Of a stretch of 41,002 bases of DNA, positions 23,110-31,623 are shown piece by piece. Source of the stretch: Nitrososphaerota archaeon (GTDB lineage Archaea; Thermoproteota; Nitrososphaeria; Nitrososphaerales; CADDZS01); the NCBI GenBank assembly GCA_021325255.1, contig JAJPHP010000018.1, positions 1 to 41,002 of the forward strand, in the 5' to 3' direction. The notes under the pieces were generated by a model that had not been told where the DNA came from, ran no database searches, and worked only from the letters and a program-made list of their open reading frames with translations. The stretch's first letter is position 1. Each line of letters begins with the position of its first letter. Both the position numbers and the translations under genes were made by a program.

Positions 23110-25695
23110 TTGTTGAAAACACAAACAAAAACTCGCCTTCCAGATCGGAGCGTTTCCAGCCTGGTCTACTCATCCGTTGCGCTCTCAGAACTCTACCGCG
23201 ATCTTGGAACAAGCGACGGCGGTTTAACAAACGAGGAGGCCGTCAAGAGACTTGATGCTTACGGTCCAAACGAACTGCCACGAGAGAGAGTAAGTTGGTT
23301 CAGGATTCTTCAGAATCAATTCCGAAACCCGATGTTCTTGATCTTGCTCGCTGTAGCCTTCGTATCGGGCTTCCTCGGACAGCCCGAACAGTCTCTGGTA
23401 ATCCTTGTGATAATGGGTCTGAGCATTGTCCTGGGATTCTACAACGAATTTAGGGCAGAGCGATTGGTTGAGGAGCTGCAGAGGAGTACTTCTATCAGGG
23501 CCGTGGTAATTCGCAATGGCAGGCAAACTGAGATCGATTCCTCTTCCGTGGTTCCAGGAGACATTCTAAATGTGTACATTGGTGATATTGTCGCAGCAGA
23601 CAGTCGGATTATCGACTCGACGGATCTGGAACTGAACGAATCGGTTCTCACTGGTGAATCGTTTCCCATTGAGAAAAGTCCCCAGACGCCAGCGTCGAGG
23701 CCGGAAACGCCAAGCCAAGCGACCGACATGATGTTCATGGGCACGGTAGTGGTCAGGGGAAGCGCGCGTGGAGTGGTGGTCTCAACAGGCAAAAACACAG
23801 CCTTTGGGTCCATATCGAAGACGCTCGCACGAGCGCATCCCGAAACTGAGTTCCAAAAGGGCACGAAGCGCTATGGAAATCTCCTGCTGTATCTGACTTT
23901 TTTCCTTGCCGTCGGAATTTTCGGGTTTAATGCGTTAGTGGGGCACTCACTGCTAAACTCTCTCCTTTTTGCTTTGGCTGTCGCAATTGGTATAGTTCCT
24001 GAGCTGATGCCGGGAATAGTGACCATTGCTCTTTCGCGAGGGGCACACAAGATGGCGAAGGAGGACGTCGTTGTCAAACGACTTGCCTCTATGGAAAATC
24101 TCGGAAACATCGATGTTCTATGCACTGACAAGACAGGGACCCTGACCGAGGGAAAAATTGTCCTCTCCCAACTCGCGAGTCCTGATCAAATACCCGAGCC
24201 CAAACTTTTGCCGCCGGCGCTCGCTTGCAGCGCTGCAGTATTGGGAGAAACAGTGGTAGGTAATCCGATGGATGTAGCGACTTGGGAGTATGCGGTTCAG
24301 CATCACCTTGCAAATTCTGTCTCAGGGTACAAAAAGGTAAACGAGATTCCGTTTGATTATGAGAGAAGAATGATGTCCATAATCGCAAGGAGCGAAGGTG
24401 CACTCGTTCTGATAACAAAGGGTGCACCCGAATCGATTATTCAGCGTTGCAGCCAACTAGTATGGAGAGGCAGAGTCCAAGTGATGACGCAGGAACTCTT
24501 AAACAGTATAGAAGCCTATGTCTCCGAACTTTCGTCCCAAGGGCTTCGGGTCCTCGCAATATCGCAACGATACGTAGACGCTAAGAGTAAGTATAGCATC
24601 AACGACGAATCCAACTTGACCCTTCTCGGCTTACTCGTATTCACCGATCCGCCGAAAAAGGACGCGGCGCAAGCAATCGAGAAGCTTCGAGAGCTCGGCG
24701 TGGACATGAAGATTTTGACCGGTGATAACGAACTGGTCGCAAAGAAGACCTGTGAAAGTCTGGGCGTACTCGTAAAGAGAATTGTGACAGGACGCGATCT
24801 TACATCAATGAGCTGGGCTGAATTCAAGACCATGACAGAAGAGACGACCATATTTGCAAGGGTCACTCCAGAACAGAAGCTCGACATTATCAAGGCACTC
24901 AAGGAGAATGGTCACGTGGTGGGTTACATGGGAGACGGCGTCAACGACGCTCCAGCGCTGTACGAAGCCGATGCTGGAATATCCGTTGATTCGGCTGTCG
25001 ACGTTTCGAAAGAAGCTGCCGACATCGTTCTTCTCAAGAAGGAACTTGGAGTCCTTGCCAGTGGAATCGAGGAGGGCCGAAGGACTTTCGGAAACACAAT
25101 CAAGTATGTGTTGATGGGGACGAGCTCCAATTTTGGCAACATGTTCAGTGCCTCCGCCGCGTCCGTTTTCCTTCCTTTTCTTCCTATGCTTCCAATGCAG
25201 ATACTATTCATGAACTTACTTTACAATGTATCCAACCTCACACTCCCAACCGATAACGTCGATCCGGAATATTCAAAGTGGCCAAAGCGCTGGGACATTG
25301 GGTTTGTGAGGAACTTTACACTCTTCTTTGGCCCATTCAGCTCTGTCTACGATTTCTTGACTTATGGAATCATGCTCTTCATTTTTGGCGCCTCAGCCTC
25401 GCTGTTTCAGAGCGCCTGGTTCGTCGAATCATTTTGGACCGAGGTGTTGATAATTTTTGTGATACGGACAAGACGACTACCATTTTTCACCAGTCGTCCA
25501 GGAAAGTGGCTTGTTGCTCTAACGCTTGGGGCAGTAGCCTTTGGGACCGTGCTGCCCTTTACATCGGTCGGGACGTTTATGGGCTTTGTTCCGCTCCCTG
25601 TGAGTTTCTGGGTTCTCAATATACTAATGACCTTGACATATCTCTTCCTTGTTGATGCAGGGAAGGTCTTCTTCTACAAAGTGTGCGGCTTCTAG
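23110..25695 (+). CDS. P-type ATPase, MgtA/MgtB-like (P3B) magnesium transporter
   Basis: 861 residues, full length. N-terminal cation-ATPase segment GLTNEEAVKRLDAYGPNEL; actuator motif LTGES at 180-184; phosphorylation motif DKTGT with Asp340; KGAPE nucleotide-binding motif; TGD and GDGVND hinge (about 608-613). The M4 segment is AIGIVPELMPGIV, and TSSNFGNMFSASAAS marks M5; both are like MgtA, whereas Ca2+-ATPases have PEGLP. The C-terminal helices also follow the MgtA type (LPMLPMQILFMNLLYNVS; LTLPTDNVD). It would import Mg2+ (or another divalent ion) at ATP cost. The start is TTG at 23110 or 23113; no ATG is near. Flanked by the CDF-domain gene and a small membrane protein, both likely cotranscribed. 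Confidence 0.92.
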   Translation: MLKTQTKTRLPDRSVSSLVYSSVALSELYRDLGTSDGGLTNEEAVKRLDAYGPNELPRERVSWFRILQNQFRNPMFLILLAVAFVSGFLGQPEQSLVILVIMGLSIVLGFYNEFRAERLVEELQRSTSIRAVVIRNGRQTEIDSSSVVPGDILNVYIGDIVAADSRIIDSTDLELNESVLTGESFPIEKSPQTPASRPETPSQATDMMFMGTVVVRGSARGVVVSTGKNTAFGSISKTLARAHPETEFQKGTKRYGNLLLYLTFFLAVGIFGFNALVGHSLLNSLLFALAVAIGIVPELMPGIVTIALSRGAHKMAKEDVVVKRLASMENLGNIDVLCTDKTGTLTEGKIVLSQLASPDQIPEPKLLPPALACSAAVLGETVVGNPMDVATWEYAVQHHLANSVSGYKKVNEIPFDYERRMMSIIARSEGALVLITKGAPESIIQRCSQLVWRGRVQVMTQELLNSIEAYVSELSSQGLRVLAISQRYVDAKSKYSINDESNLTLLGLLVFTDPPKKDAAQAIEKLRELGVDMKILTGDNELVAKKTCESLGVLVKRIVTGRDLTSMSWAEFKTMTEETTIFARVTPEQKLDIIKALKENGHVVGYMGDGVNDAPALYEADAGISVDSAVDVSKEAADIVLLKKELGVLASGIEEGRRTFGNTIKYVLMGTSSNFGNMFSASAASVFLPFLPMLPMQILFMNLLYNVSNLTLPTDNVDPEYSKWPKRWDIGFVRNFTLFFGPFSSVYDFLTYGIMLFIFGASASLFQSAWFVESFWTEVLIIFVIRTRRLPFFTSRPGKWLVALTLGAVAFGTVLPFTSVGTFMGFVPLPVSFWVLNILMTLTYLFLVDAGKVFFYKVCGF

Positions 25696-25707
25696 AGGAG
25701 TTAGAAA

Positions 25708-25998
25708 ATGCCCTATTCGGCGTTGTTTGATTGGTGGATAGCCACCATCAGCTGGAGCATTGCTTTTCCGATAGTCGTAAGCATCTATTTGTACCGGCAC
25801 AAGAAACCGCGTGCCAACGAGGGACGTAAGTTTCGATTGCTGAGAGACTTTGCTTTTGTATGGTTTCTCTTCGCGCTTCTCGCCTTCTATGTTGTGTCTG
25901 TCAGCCTGGGTTCATATTTTCTCTTTTCGATTGGAAACCTAGCGTTCGAGATGCTCCTCGTGATATATGTCCTCTTAGCAAGTCGCCCTGATCAATAA
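25708..25998 (+). CDS. Small membrane protein downstream of the MgtA-type ATPase
   Basis: 96 residues with three predicted membrane segments, about 8-28 (DWWIATISWSIAFPIVVSIY), 46-66 (DFAFVWFLFALLAFYVVSVS) and 68-90 (SYFLFSIGNLAFEMLLVIYV). Between the first two is a basic cytosolic loop (RHKKPRANEGRKFR). The start is ATG 25708, with GAGGAG 7 nt upstream and only 12 bp after the ATPase stop. No family is recognised. Small membrane proteins next to MgtA can regulate its stability in bacteria (MgtR/MgtS-type); whether this one does is speculation. Confidence 0.75.
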   Translation: MPYSALFDWWIATISWSIAFPIVVSIYLYRHKKPRANEGRKFRLLRDFAFVWFLFALLAFYVVSVSLGSYFLFSIGNLAFEMLLVIYVLLASRPDQ

Positions 25999-26025
25999 TC
26001 AAATAGCACTCGTGAGCTTGTCTCG

Positions 26026-26052
26026 ATCTGACCTTGTTTGAATCAGATTTTT
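26026..26052 (+). terminator. Intrinsic-like terminator of the ATPase operon
   Basis: ATCTGA-(11 nt)-TCAGAT followed directly by TTTT, 28 bp after the last stop. The hairpin plus T-run is the clearest terminator on the plus strand in this window. Confidence 0.6.
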
Positions 26053-26319
26053 CACTCCAATGTTTTTTGGAATTGAGTTGAGTCCGTTTCGTAAAAATTC
26101 GTTTTCAAACTTGAGGTTCATTTTTGTTTGTCGAAAGCCGCCATTCATTAAAAGCGATCCATCTGCTGAATTAAAGAAGGGCTGCAGGACCAGGAAGAAT
26201 CCGATTCCAAGGATTTGATAGCCAGTAACGGAAAGGTTCGTCGATGATCTCCAACTTGACTGATTGCTGAGTCTTGGAATAGCTCCGGAGTACTCGAGGC
26301 AAGAACCAAAAATTGTGTT
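26053..26319. other. Intergenic, no gene seen
   Basis: Convergent region between the ATPase operon and the small coiled-coil gene; nothing further recognised. Confidence 0.5.
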
Positions 26320-26523
26320 CTACTTGTTCTCCTTGATTCGTTCTTTTATGTGGCTAATCTTATGTTCCAAATCCTCTTGCAAACGCAATAATCTCGTCCT
26401 CGAATCTTCGTCTGTGTCTTTTTCCTGAAGCTCTTGCTTGACTATAGATAGTTCATGCAAGTAGATTGCAAGCTGGTTCTCGAGTGGCTCTTCATCGTTT
26501 ACCCTATAATCGCGTGCCTGCAT
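26320..26523 (-). CDS. Small coiled-coil protein
   Basis: 67 residues, strongly charged and helical. After ~15 residues the protein is a helical hairpin: ENQLAIYLHELSIVKQELQE, a polar turn (KDTDEDS), then RTRLLRLQEDLEHKISHIKE. Hydrophobic residues at heptad spacing suggest a two-helix coiled coil. No family is recognised. ATG 26523; GGAG lies 13 nt upstream. The low-noise amphipathic pattern supports coding. Confidence 0.55.
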   Translation of the reverse strand: MQARDYRVNDEEPLENQLAIYLHELSIVKQELQEKDTDEDSRTRLLRLQEDLEHKISHIKERIKENK

Positions 26524-26991
26524 ATCTGATATCTAACTCCTATCTCTGCAAGTTAATTCAAGATGCCTTTCTCCCTGCTCTTGATGAGTGCATCCAAGCA
26601 CAAGAGATAGTTGGGAGGTAATACGCTTTAAACCGAGCGGACGATTATCGGTATTGATAGCCACCGAAGCGAGCTGTTGCAATCAATATCAGAGTAATTC
26701 GATGCATGAATTGCGAAAGCCGTGTTCAGGTTCCAATTTTGTAGCGTGCCTTTATCCAGAAATCAAGGAGCAGGATAGATATTCAATCTTGAGAAGATAA
26801 GATTACGGGAGCTATTTAGGGCTCCCTCTGCGCCCGAAGTCACAAGCATTTTATCTTCGTATAGCATAGGCAAACAAGCACGGACGCGGATAGAGACAAA
26901 ATAAATTGTTGATGCAAGCTCTTTCTTACTGAATGGTTGAGCTCGTAAAACTTCGCCTGGCGACCAAGTTAATCCTCAGTCAGTCACTCCG
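26524..26991. other. Intergenic, no gene seen
   Basis: About 470 bp; open frames here (for example 26588-26800 plus) have no recognisable domains. Confidence 0.5.
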
Positions 26992-27192
26992 TCAACATGG
27001 AAATCTTACATTTACAGAGTGGCGCAAATCCTCTGGTTTTCGATTTCCCTTTTCTCCACACACTAGGCAGAGATCTCCACTGTGAAGCGTTACCGCAGGT
27101 ATCTCCGGGTAGTCGGGATGCCTCTTACAAGTAATGCATGGCCTATAATCTAGTTTCCTTGTTGAAAGCAAAACCTGCGATTTACCTTTCAT
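26992..27192 (-). CDS. Small zinc-ribbon-like protein paired with a regulator
   Basis: 66 residues with CITCKRHP, about 17 residues, then CLVC, making a four-Cys zinc site (C-x2-C...C-x2-C with an added His-Pro), and a final Cys at the C-terminus. The start is ATG 27192, only 5 bp after the stop of the winged-helix gene, so the two form an operon and the proteins may act together. It shares the C..HP...C-x2-C pattern with the protein at 19781-19963. No specific function is recognised. Confidence 0.6.
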   Translation of the reverse strand: MKGKSQVLLSTRKLDYRPCITCKRHPDYPEIPAVTLHSGDLCLVCGEKGNRKPEDLRHSVNVRFPC

Positions 27193-27197
27193 GACGA

Positions 27198-27581
27198 TTA
27201 CTCTCCTCCCATGACCTGCAACATGTCCTGTAGGGGCCTTGCAGGCTCACGATGAATGAATGTCACATCTACAGAGACTCCTTCGGAAGATAGAACTATG
27301 CTTGCACCGTCGAACGCACTTCTGTAAGTTTCATACTTCTTTCCTGTTCCTGTTATTATGGTCCGATCGACTCGTAGAATTTGCATGTCGAGCAACTCGC
27401 GCACGCGTCTGTAGCACGTGCTTATCGGGATGCCATTCTCGTGGCTGATCTCTTCTATTGATTTTGCATCTGACAACGTTGAGATCAGAATCTTTCTCGC
27501 GTAATCATCAGACAACGCCTCTAGGATTGCGACCTGTTTGTTTATCTGTTCGACTATCAAGTTGGGGCTATCGAGGTTCAC
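27198..27581 (-). CDS. Winged-helix (ArsR/HTH_20-like) transcriptional regulator
   Basis: 127 residues from GTG 27581. The DNA-binding domain is at about 14-75: QVAILEALSDDYARKILISTL (helix 1), DAKSIEEISHENG (helix 2), PISTCYRRVRELLDMQIL (recognition helix), RVDRTIITGTGKKYETYRS (wing). The wing is followed by a beta-rich tail (GASIVLSSEGVSVDVTFI) that may bind a ligand or dimerise. This domain arrangement is frequent in archaeal regulators of unknown target. It is coupled to the zinc-ribbon gene directly downstream. Confidence 0.8.
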   Translation of the reverse strand: MNLDSPNLIVEQINKQVAILEALSDDYARKILISTLSDAKSIEEISHENGIPISTCYRRVRELLDMQILRVDRTIITGTGKKYETYRSAFDGASIVLSSEGVSVDVTFIHREPARPLQDMLQVMGGE

Positions 27582-27641
27582 GAAAGAGAGCCCCGAATAT
27601 CAAAATGGCGTATTTTTCGCAATCGATCGGATGAAAACGTG

Positions 27642-28202
27642 CTAAACCGTCGCAGTCTGTTCTCTTTGTGGCAGAACCTCGATTGTGACCGAGTGTTCGC
27701 TAGATGATATCTTCGGACTCAAGCCTACACCTTCAAAGAGCGCTCTCATGTAGTTCACGTAAAAGACCGAACCAAGAGGACCAAGCCTGTGGAGCAATGT
27801 GATGATTCTCTTGCCATCTGTGTCCGCCTCGCCGAACTCAAATTGGCCCGCATATTCTGATAGCATTTCAAGATAGTCCAGGACAGTGTCCAAAGTCAAC
27901 GCGCCGTGTTTCGCCAGGACGATCGACCTGGGGGTATCTGCCCCCGCCTCCATCCCTGCGCGAGCCACTTCCTTTTCGGATCCCGCCTGAAGCAATCTTT
28001 GAAAAGTAGCTGAGGATATTTTGATGAGCCCAAGCCTCCTGAAGAACCTCTCAAAGTCCGCATAAGCAAGAAGCTGCTGGTTTAGAATTGTGCTAATGCT
28101 CATGTTCTGCCTTTTTGCCTCGTCCTCGAGTGCCTTCAGAGCACGCTCGCTCATCCTGAATGACCTAGTTACTGTACGGTCATTCTTTGTATGCCTCGGC
28201 AA
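27642..28202 (-). CDS. Ribbon-helix-helix regulator with a C-terminal sensor-like domain
   Basis: 186 residues from TTG 28202. The N-terminus is a ribbon-helix-helix DNA-binding unit: strand TVTRSFRMSE, helix ALKALEDEAKRQNM, helix SISTILNQQLLAYADFE (about 9-52). The remaining ~130 residues form a mixed helix/strand domain (FFRRLGLIKISSATFQRLLQ, TLDTVLDYLEMLSEYAGQFE, KRIITLLHRLGPLGSVFYVN, SSSEHSVTIEVLP). Its alpha-then-beta layout recalls heme-NO-binding/V4R-type sensors, but no ligand residue can be named. A ligand-responsive regulator is inferred from the RHH part plus an extra domain. Confidence 0.7.
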   Translation of the reverse strand: MPRHTKNDRTVTRSFRMSERALKALEDEAKRQNMSISTILNQQLLAYADFERFFRRLGLIKISSATFQRLLQAGSEKEVARAGMEAGADTPRSIVLAKHGALTLDTVLDYLEMLSEYAGQFEFGEADTDGKRIITLLHRLGPLGSVFYVNYMRALFEGVGLSPKISSSEHSVTIEVLPQREQTATV

Positions 28203-28354
28203 TTGAGAACGGTACCGTGTTCCGAGTAGCCTCCTCCATTCATTAATCCCTTTCTATGCTGGTCGCGCAAACGCTCTTGTTCCCTTTCATTGAATAACGA
28301 GCAGAATTTCGAGAAAAACAGGTGAATAACGGACCCAAGCGCTCTGTCCTGAAC

Positions 28355-28630
28355 TTAAACTTCTTTGGATCGAAACTTGCTGTTACGCTCCTGCGCTTTG
28401 TCCAATGCATTTCGTATTTCCTCAAAGGTCAGTTTCTTCGGGTCAAACTCGATCCGTATCATGTCGGTCGAATAATTGACCTTCACGTTCATGATTCCAT
28501 CCAAACAGCATAGCGAGTCCTCGATCTTTGCGTAATCTCTGACGCGGTCTTCATTGCCAGCGTCCAGCCTCAATATGAGCGTCCCGCTCCTCTTATTCAT
28601 GTGCGACGATATTACGACCACGCTCCCCAT
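28355..28630 (-). CDS. HMA-like ferredoxin-fold protein lacking the CxxC metal site
   Basis: 91 residues from ATG 28630. The strand-helix-strand-strand-helix-strand order matches the heavy-metal-associated (HMA) domain: GTLILRLDAG, VRDYAKIEDSLCCLDGI, MNVKVNYSTDMIRIEFDP, LTFEEIRNALDKA. In HMA proteins the first loop carries GMxCxxC; here there is none (the loop reads AGNEDRV). The adjacent Cys-Cys in SLCCLDG is not at the metal site. It could bind another ligand or act as a protein-interaction domain. A later in-frame ATG (residue 11) is possible. Confidence 0.68.
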   Translation of the reverse strand: MGSVVVISSHMNKRSGTLILRLDAGNEDRVRDYAKIEDSLCCLDGIMNVKVNYSTDMIRIEFDPKKLTFEEIRNALDKAQERNSKFRSKEV

Positions 28631-28958
28631 ACAATTCTTGAACTGGAGTGTTTACTCCAAATGGTGCGGAAACTCTACTTATAGCCCGCGTATCTTTTGT
28701 AATAATTTGTATCCGAAAATCACCACATCGCTCAAATCTATGCAAACGAGGTGGTTTACAGGAAAGAATCGCTGCAAGCAATCTTCCATAGAAGAAAAGG
28801 GGAGCCTTATGATCAGCTGTGGGTGGTCGAATTCAGATCTGAGAATCGTACGCTCTATTTTTATTCCATCGAGTTAGGAAGAATTCTTGCTCTCTTGTGG
28901 TTGATTAAGCGGATCAAGGAGAATTAGTCAAAAATGCAGCAAGTGGTGCCTTTGAGAT
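28631..28958. other. Divergent intergenic region, no gene seen
   Basis: About 330 bp between the HMA-like gene (minus) and the ligase gene (plus); must carry both promoters. AT-rich segments near 28680-28720 and 28855-28880 are candidates, but no convincing TATA/start pair can be singled out. Confidence 0.4.
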
Positions 28959-30647
28959 TTGGAGAAAATATCTGAGATTGCTAGTTACCTGGGAATACCA
29001 AACGAGCTGGTTCACCCGTACGGAAATTACAAAGCAAAGATAGGCTTGCAGGCGCTCCTAGGAAAGAAAGCTGAGGGAAACCAGCGATCAAAACTTGTGC
29101 TGGTCACCTCCATGACCCCGACCCCTTTCGGCGAAGGGAAGACGGTGATCGCGATTGGGCTCGCTTCAGCATTACACCGACTGGGCTTAAGATCTGTCGT
29201 CTGCATCAGGCAACCCTCGCTCGGTCCGCTGTTCGGGATCAAAGGCGGTGCGGCAGGCGGTGGAAAATCAACGGTCGAACCGATGAATGAAATAAACATG
29301 CGCTTCACTGGAGACATAGATGCCGTAGCGTCGGCTCATAACCTGCTTTCAGCGGTCGTGGACAATCACATCTTTCATGGCAACGAGCTTGAGATAGACC
29401 CAAAGTCCATCACTTGGCGGAGGACAGTGGACATGAATGATCGTGCGTTAAGGCACATTGTCGTTGGCCTAGACCAGAGGTCGAAGAACGGTGCTCCTCT
29501 GTCAAGGGATGACGCCTTCGTCATCACAGCGGCCTCCGAAGCGATGGCGATTCTGTGCCTCGCCCAAACCTATCGTGATCTCAAAGAGCGTTTAGGCAAG
29601 ATGATAGTTGGGTTCAATCGCTCGGGTCTGCCGGTTAGGGCAGGTGACCTCGGAGTATCCGGCGCGATGGCGGCGGTCTTGAAAAATGCGATGGAGCCAA
29701 ACCTCGTGCAGTCCAGCGACGGATCCCCCGCGTTAGTTCATGGCGGTCCCTTTGGAAACATTGCAACAGGAACATCGAGCTTGGTTTCGATTCAAATGGG
29801 CCTTGCTTATGCTGATTACTGCGTTGTCGAAGCCGGGTTTGGGAGCGATCTCGGCGCCGAAAAGTTCTTTGACATCGTGGCAAGGGTCGGAGGATTTCGA
29901 GTGGATGCGGCTGTGATAGTGGTATCGATCAGGGCTCTAAAGTATCACAGTCAAAGTTCAGAGAAGAGCTATAATGCGAATGTGAGACGGGAGGAAAAGA
30001 GTCAGCTTCAAAGCTCATTGCCGGGAAGTCCGCTGAATGGAGGCATACAGAACTTGGAAAAGCATGTTGAAAACGTAAAATCATTCGGCCTTGCTCCCGT
30101 GGTTGCCCTAAACCGCTTTGCCTCCGACACTGACGCAGAAGTCAATCTTGTACGTGAGGCATGTCTGTACATGGGGGTTCAGTTTGAAGTTTCAAACGTA
30201 TTCAGCCAAGGCGCTCAAGGAGGACTGGCTCTCGCGCAGCTTGTTGCTGAAGCAGCTCAAACGAACTCTCACTCAAACTTAAGGATCTATGAGTCTGACG
30301 ACTCGTTTGAAGAAAAAGTTGAGAAGGTGGTCAAAAAGATCTATGGCGGGAGCGGCTTCGCTTATACCCCCGCGGCACTGCAAGACCTTGATAGGATTCA
30401 GAAGCTCGGATTTGAGAAACTTCCCATTTGCATGGCAAAGACTCCACTTTCGCTTTCTGACGACCCAAAGGTTGTGGGTCGCCCGGACGCATTCTCCGTG
30501 CAACTCCACCACATAGGAATTTCAGCTGGCGCGGGTTTCGTCATTCCCTACATGGGTGAGATCATGACGATGCCCGGGTTGCCGAAACATCCAGTTGCTG
30601 AAAGAATCGACATTACAGACTCTGGAGAAATTACCGGGTTGTTTTGA
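28959..30647 (+). CDS. fhs: Formate-tetrahydrofolate ligase
   Basis: 562 residues, normal length. It makes 10-formyl-tetrahydrofolate from formate, ATP and tetrahydrofolate. The P-loop TPFGEGKT is at 55-62, followed by FGIKGGAAGGGKS (the Tyr usual after the glycines is Lys here), INMRFTGD, DNHIFHGNELEIDP, FVITAASEAMAILCLA, GNIATGTSSL and VEAGFGSDLGAEKFFDI. The C-terminus ends with the family MTMPGLPKHPVAERIDI. The start is TTG 28959; an in-frame stop lies just upstream, and the first helix (KISEIASYLGI) begins at residue 3. No folD is in the window, so its place (one-carbon supply, serine/glycine or purine synthesis) is open. A hairpin follows the gene. Confidence 0.96.
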   Translation: MEKISEIASYLGIPNELVHPYGNYKAKIGLQALLGKKAEGNQRSKLVLVTSMTPTPFGEGKTVIAIGLASALHRLGLRSVVCIRQPSLGPLFGIKGGAAGGGKSTVEPMNEINMRFTGDIDAVASAHNLLSAVVDNHIFHGNELEIDPKSITWRRTVDMNDRALRHIVVGLDQRSKNGAPLSRDDAFVITAASEAMAILCLAQTYRDLKERLGKMIVGFNRSGLPVRAGDLGVSGAMAAVLKNAMEPNLVQSSDGSPALVHGGPFGNIATGTSSLVSIQMGLAYADYCVVEAGFGSDLGAEKFFDIVARVGGFRVDAAVIVVSIRALKYHSQSSEKSYNANVRREEKSQLQSSLPGSPLNGGIQNLEKHVENVKSFGLAPVVALNRFASDTDAEVNLVREACLYMGVQFEVSNVFSQGAQGGLALAQLVAEAAQTNSHSNLRIYESDDSFEEKVEKVVKKIYGGSGFAYTPAALQDLDRIQKLGFEKLPICMAKTPLSLSDDPKVVGRPDAFSVQLHHIGISAGAGFVIPYMGEIMTMPGLPKHPVAERIDITDSGEITGLF

Positions 30648-30664
30648 TGAATCTGCGGAAGAAG

Positions 30665-30683
30665 GAAACAGATAGTATGTTTC
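30665..30683 (+). terminator. Hairpin after the ligase gene
   Basis: GAAACA-(7 nt)-TGTTTC, 17 bp after the stop. Weak terminator candidate. Confidence 0.35.
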
Positions 30684-30792
30684 TGCCCAAGACTCCAAAC
30701 TGTTGTGAGCCCTATTCATAAGATCCGGCGTGTCGCAAGCAACAAACTAGGAAGCGGTCGAGCTCCGCCTCCTCCTCCTCTCGGTTCCAAAG

Positions 30793-30800
30793 GATTAAAT
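30793..30800 (+). promoter_or_regulatory. Probable TATA box of the MoaD/ThiS-like gene
   Basis: GATTAAAT about 35-42 nt before ATG 30835, consistent with a short leader. Confidence 0.4.
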
Positions 30801-30834
30801 TGAGACTAGCAATGTGAATGATCAGGCATCCAAA

Positions 30835-31128
30835 ATGAGTGAAATTTCAGTACTCTACTTTGGCAGGCTGAAGGAAATTGTGGGCAAGAGGCAGGATAGG
30901 GTCAAAGTGGAGGATGCAAGGTCAGCAAGCGATCTCATCGAGATGATATCAGATCTTCACGGGAAGAGTTTCAAAGACTTCGTGTTTGATTCGAAGGGAA
31001 AGCCCAGGGCAGGCCTTGCTTTCGCGGTCAACGGAGACACCGTAGACGAGTCCCAACTTAAGAAGATAAAGTGCGGTTCAATTAGAGAATTTGTTATACT
31101 TCCTCCAATCAGCGGCGGATCTAAGTAG
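30835..31128 (+). CDS. MoaD/ThiS-family ubiquitin-like sulfur-carrier protein
   Basis: 97 residues from ATG 30835; GTG 30814 would add seven residues. The beta-grasp pattern is clear: SVLYFGRLKEIVGKRQDRV, SASDLIEMISDLHG, LAFAVNGD, REFVILPPISGG. MoaD/ThiS/SAMP proteins carry sulfur on a C-terminal Gly-Gly thiocarboxylate for molybdopterin or thiamine synthesis, tRNA thiolation or protein tagging. Here two residues (Ser-Lys) follow the Gly-Gly, so activation would need removal of the tail, as in eukaryotic ubiquitin precursors. No other molybdopterin gene is adjacent. Confidence 0.85.
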   Translation: MSEISVLYFGRLKEIVGKRQDRVKVEDARSASDLIEMISDLHGKSFKDFVFDSKGKPRAGLAFAVNGDTVDESQLKKIKCGSIREFVILPPISGGSK

Positions 31129-31236
31129 CTAGCAAAATCAATTTTTCTTGCGCGCGCCCGAATAACTGACTCATCGCATTTTGTAAACTTAAATCGCCCG
31201 CTGGCGTCCTTTACTAAACCGTGTAAGCTGTCTAAC

Positions 31237-31560
31237 ATGGACACACAACACGCCGTCTTGGTTGTTTCGGCCGAAGTCATTCCGGGAAAGGATGATGAGT
31301 TCAACAGTTGGTACGACGAGCACCACATTCCGTCCTTCTCGAGTAAGATGCCCCACCTCAAATCGATCAGGCGTTATTACTCGAAGAAATCGAATCCTCA
31401 GTCGATAGCAATCTACGAATATTCTACGATGGACGAACTAAAAATCTCTCTCGCTAGCAAAGAATCAGAAGACGCTGGAAAAGATGCAGACGCTCAATTA
31501 GGGAAGCTCGTAAAGTCGTTCACTTATAACAGGTACTTGCAGACCCACTCTACAGGCTGA
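31237..31560 (+). CDS. Dimeric alpha/beta-barrel protein (EthD/NIPSNAP-like)
   Basis: 107 residues from ATG 31237. The ferredoxin-like fold of the dimeric alpha/beta-barrel superfamily is visible: strand AVLVVSAEVIPGKDDEFNSW, helix YDEHHIPSFSSKMPHL, strand KSIRRYYSK, strand QSIAIYEYSTMDELKIS. The PGKDDEFNxWYDEHHIP segment is typical of EthD/DUF-type members. Functions in this superfamily range from monooxygenase to decarboxylase; none can be assigned. It has its own upstream AT-rich promoter region (CTTAAATC at 31188-31195). Confidence 0.75.
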   Translation: MDTQHAVLVVSAEVIPGKDDEFNSWYDEHHIPSFSSKMPHLKSIRRYYSKKSNPQSIAIYEYSTMDELKISLASKESEDAGKDADAQLGKLVKSFTYNRYLQTHSTG

Positions 31561-31623
31561 AAGGATTGAAATGTGGAATTTGAGGATCGTTTAATTCATT
31601 CGTCTTCGTGTGCCCTTTCGACC

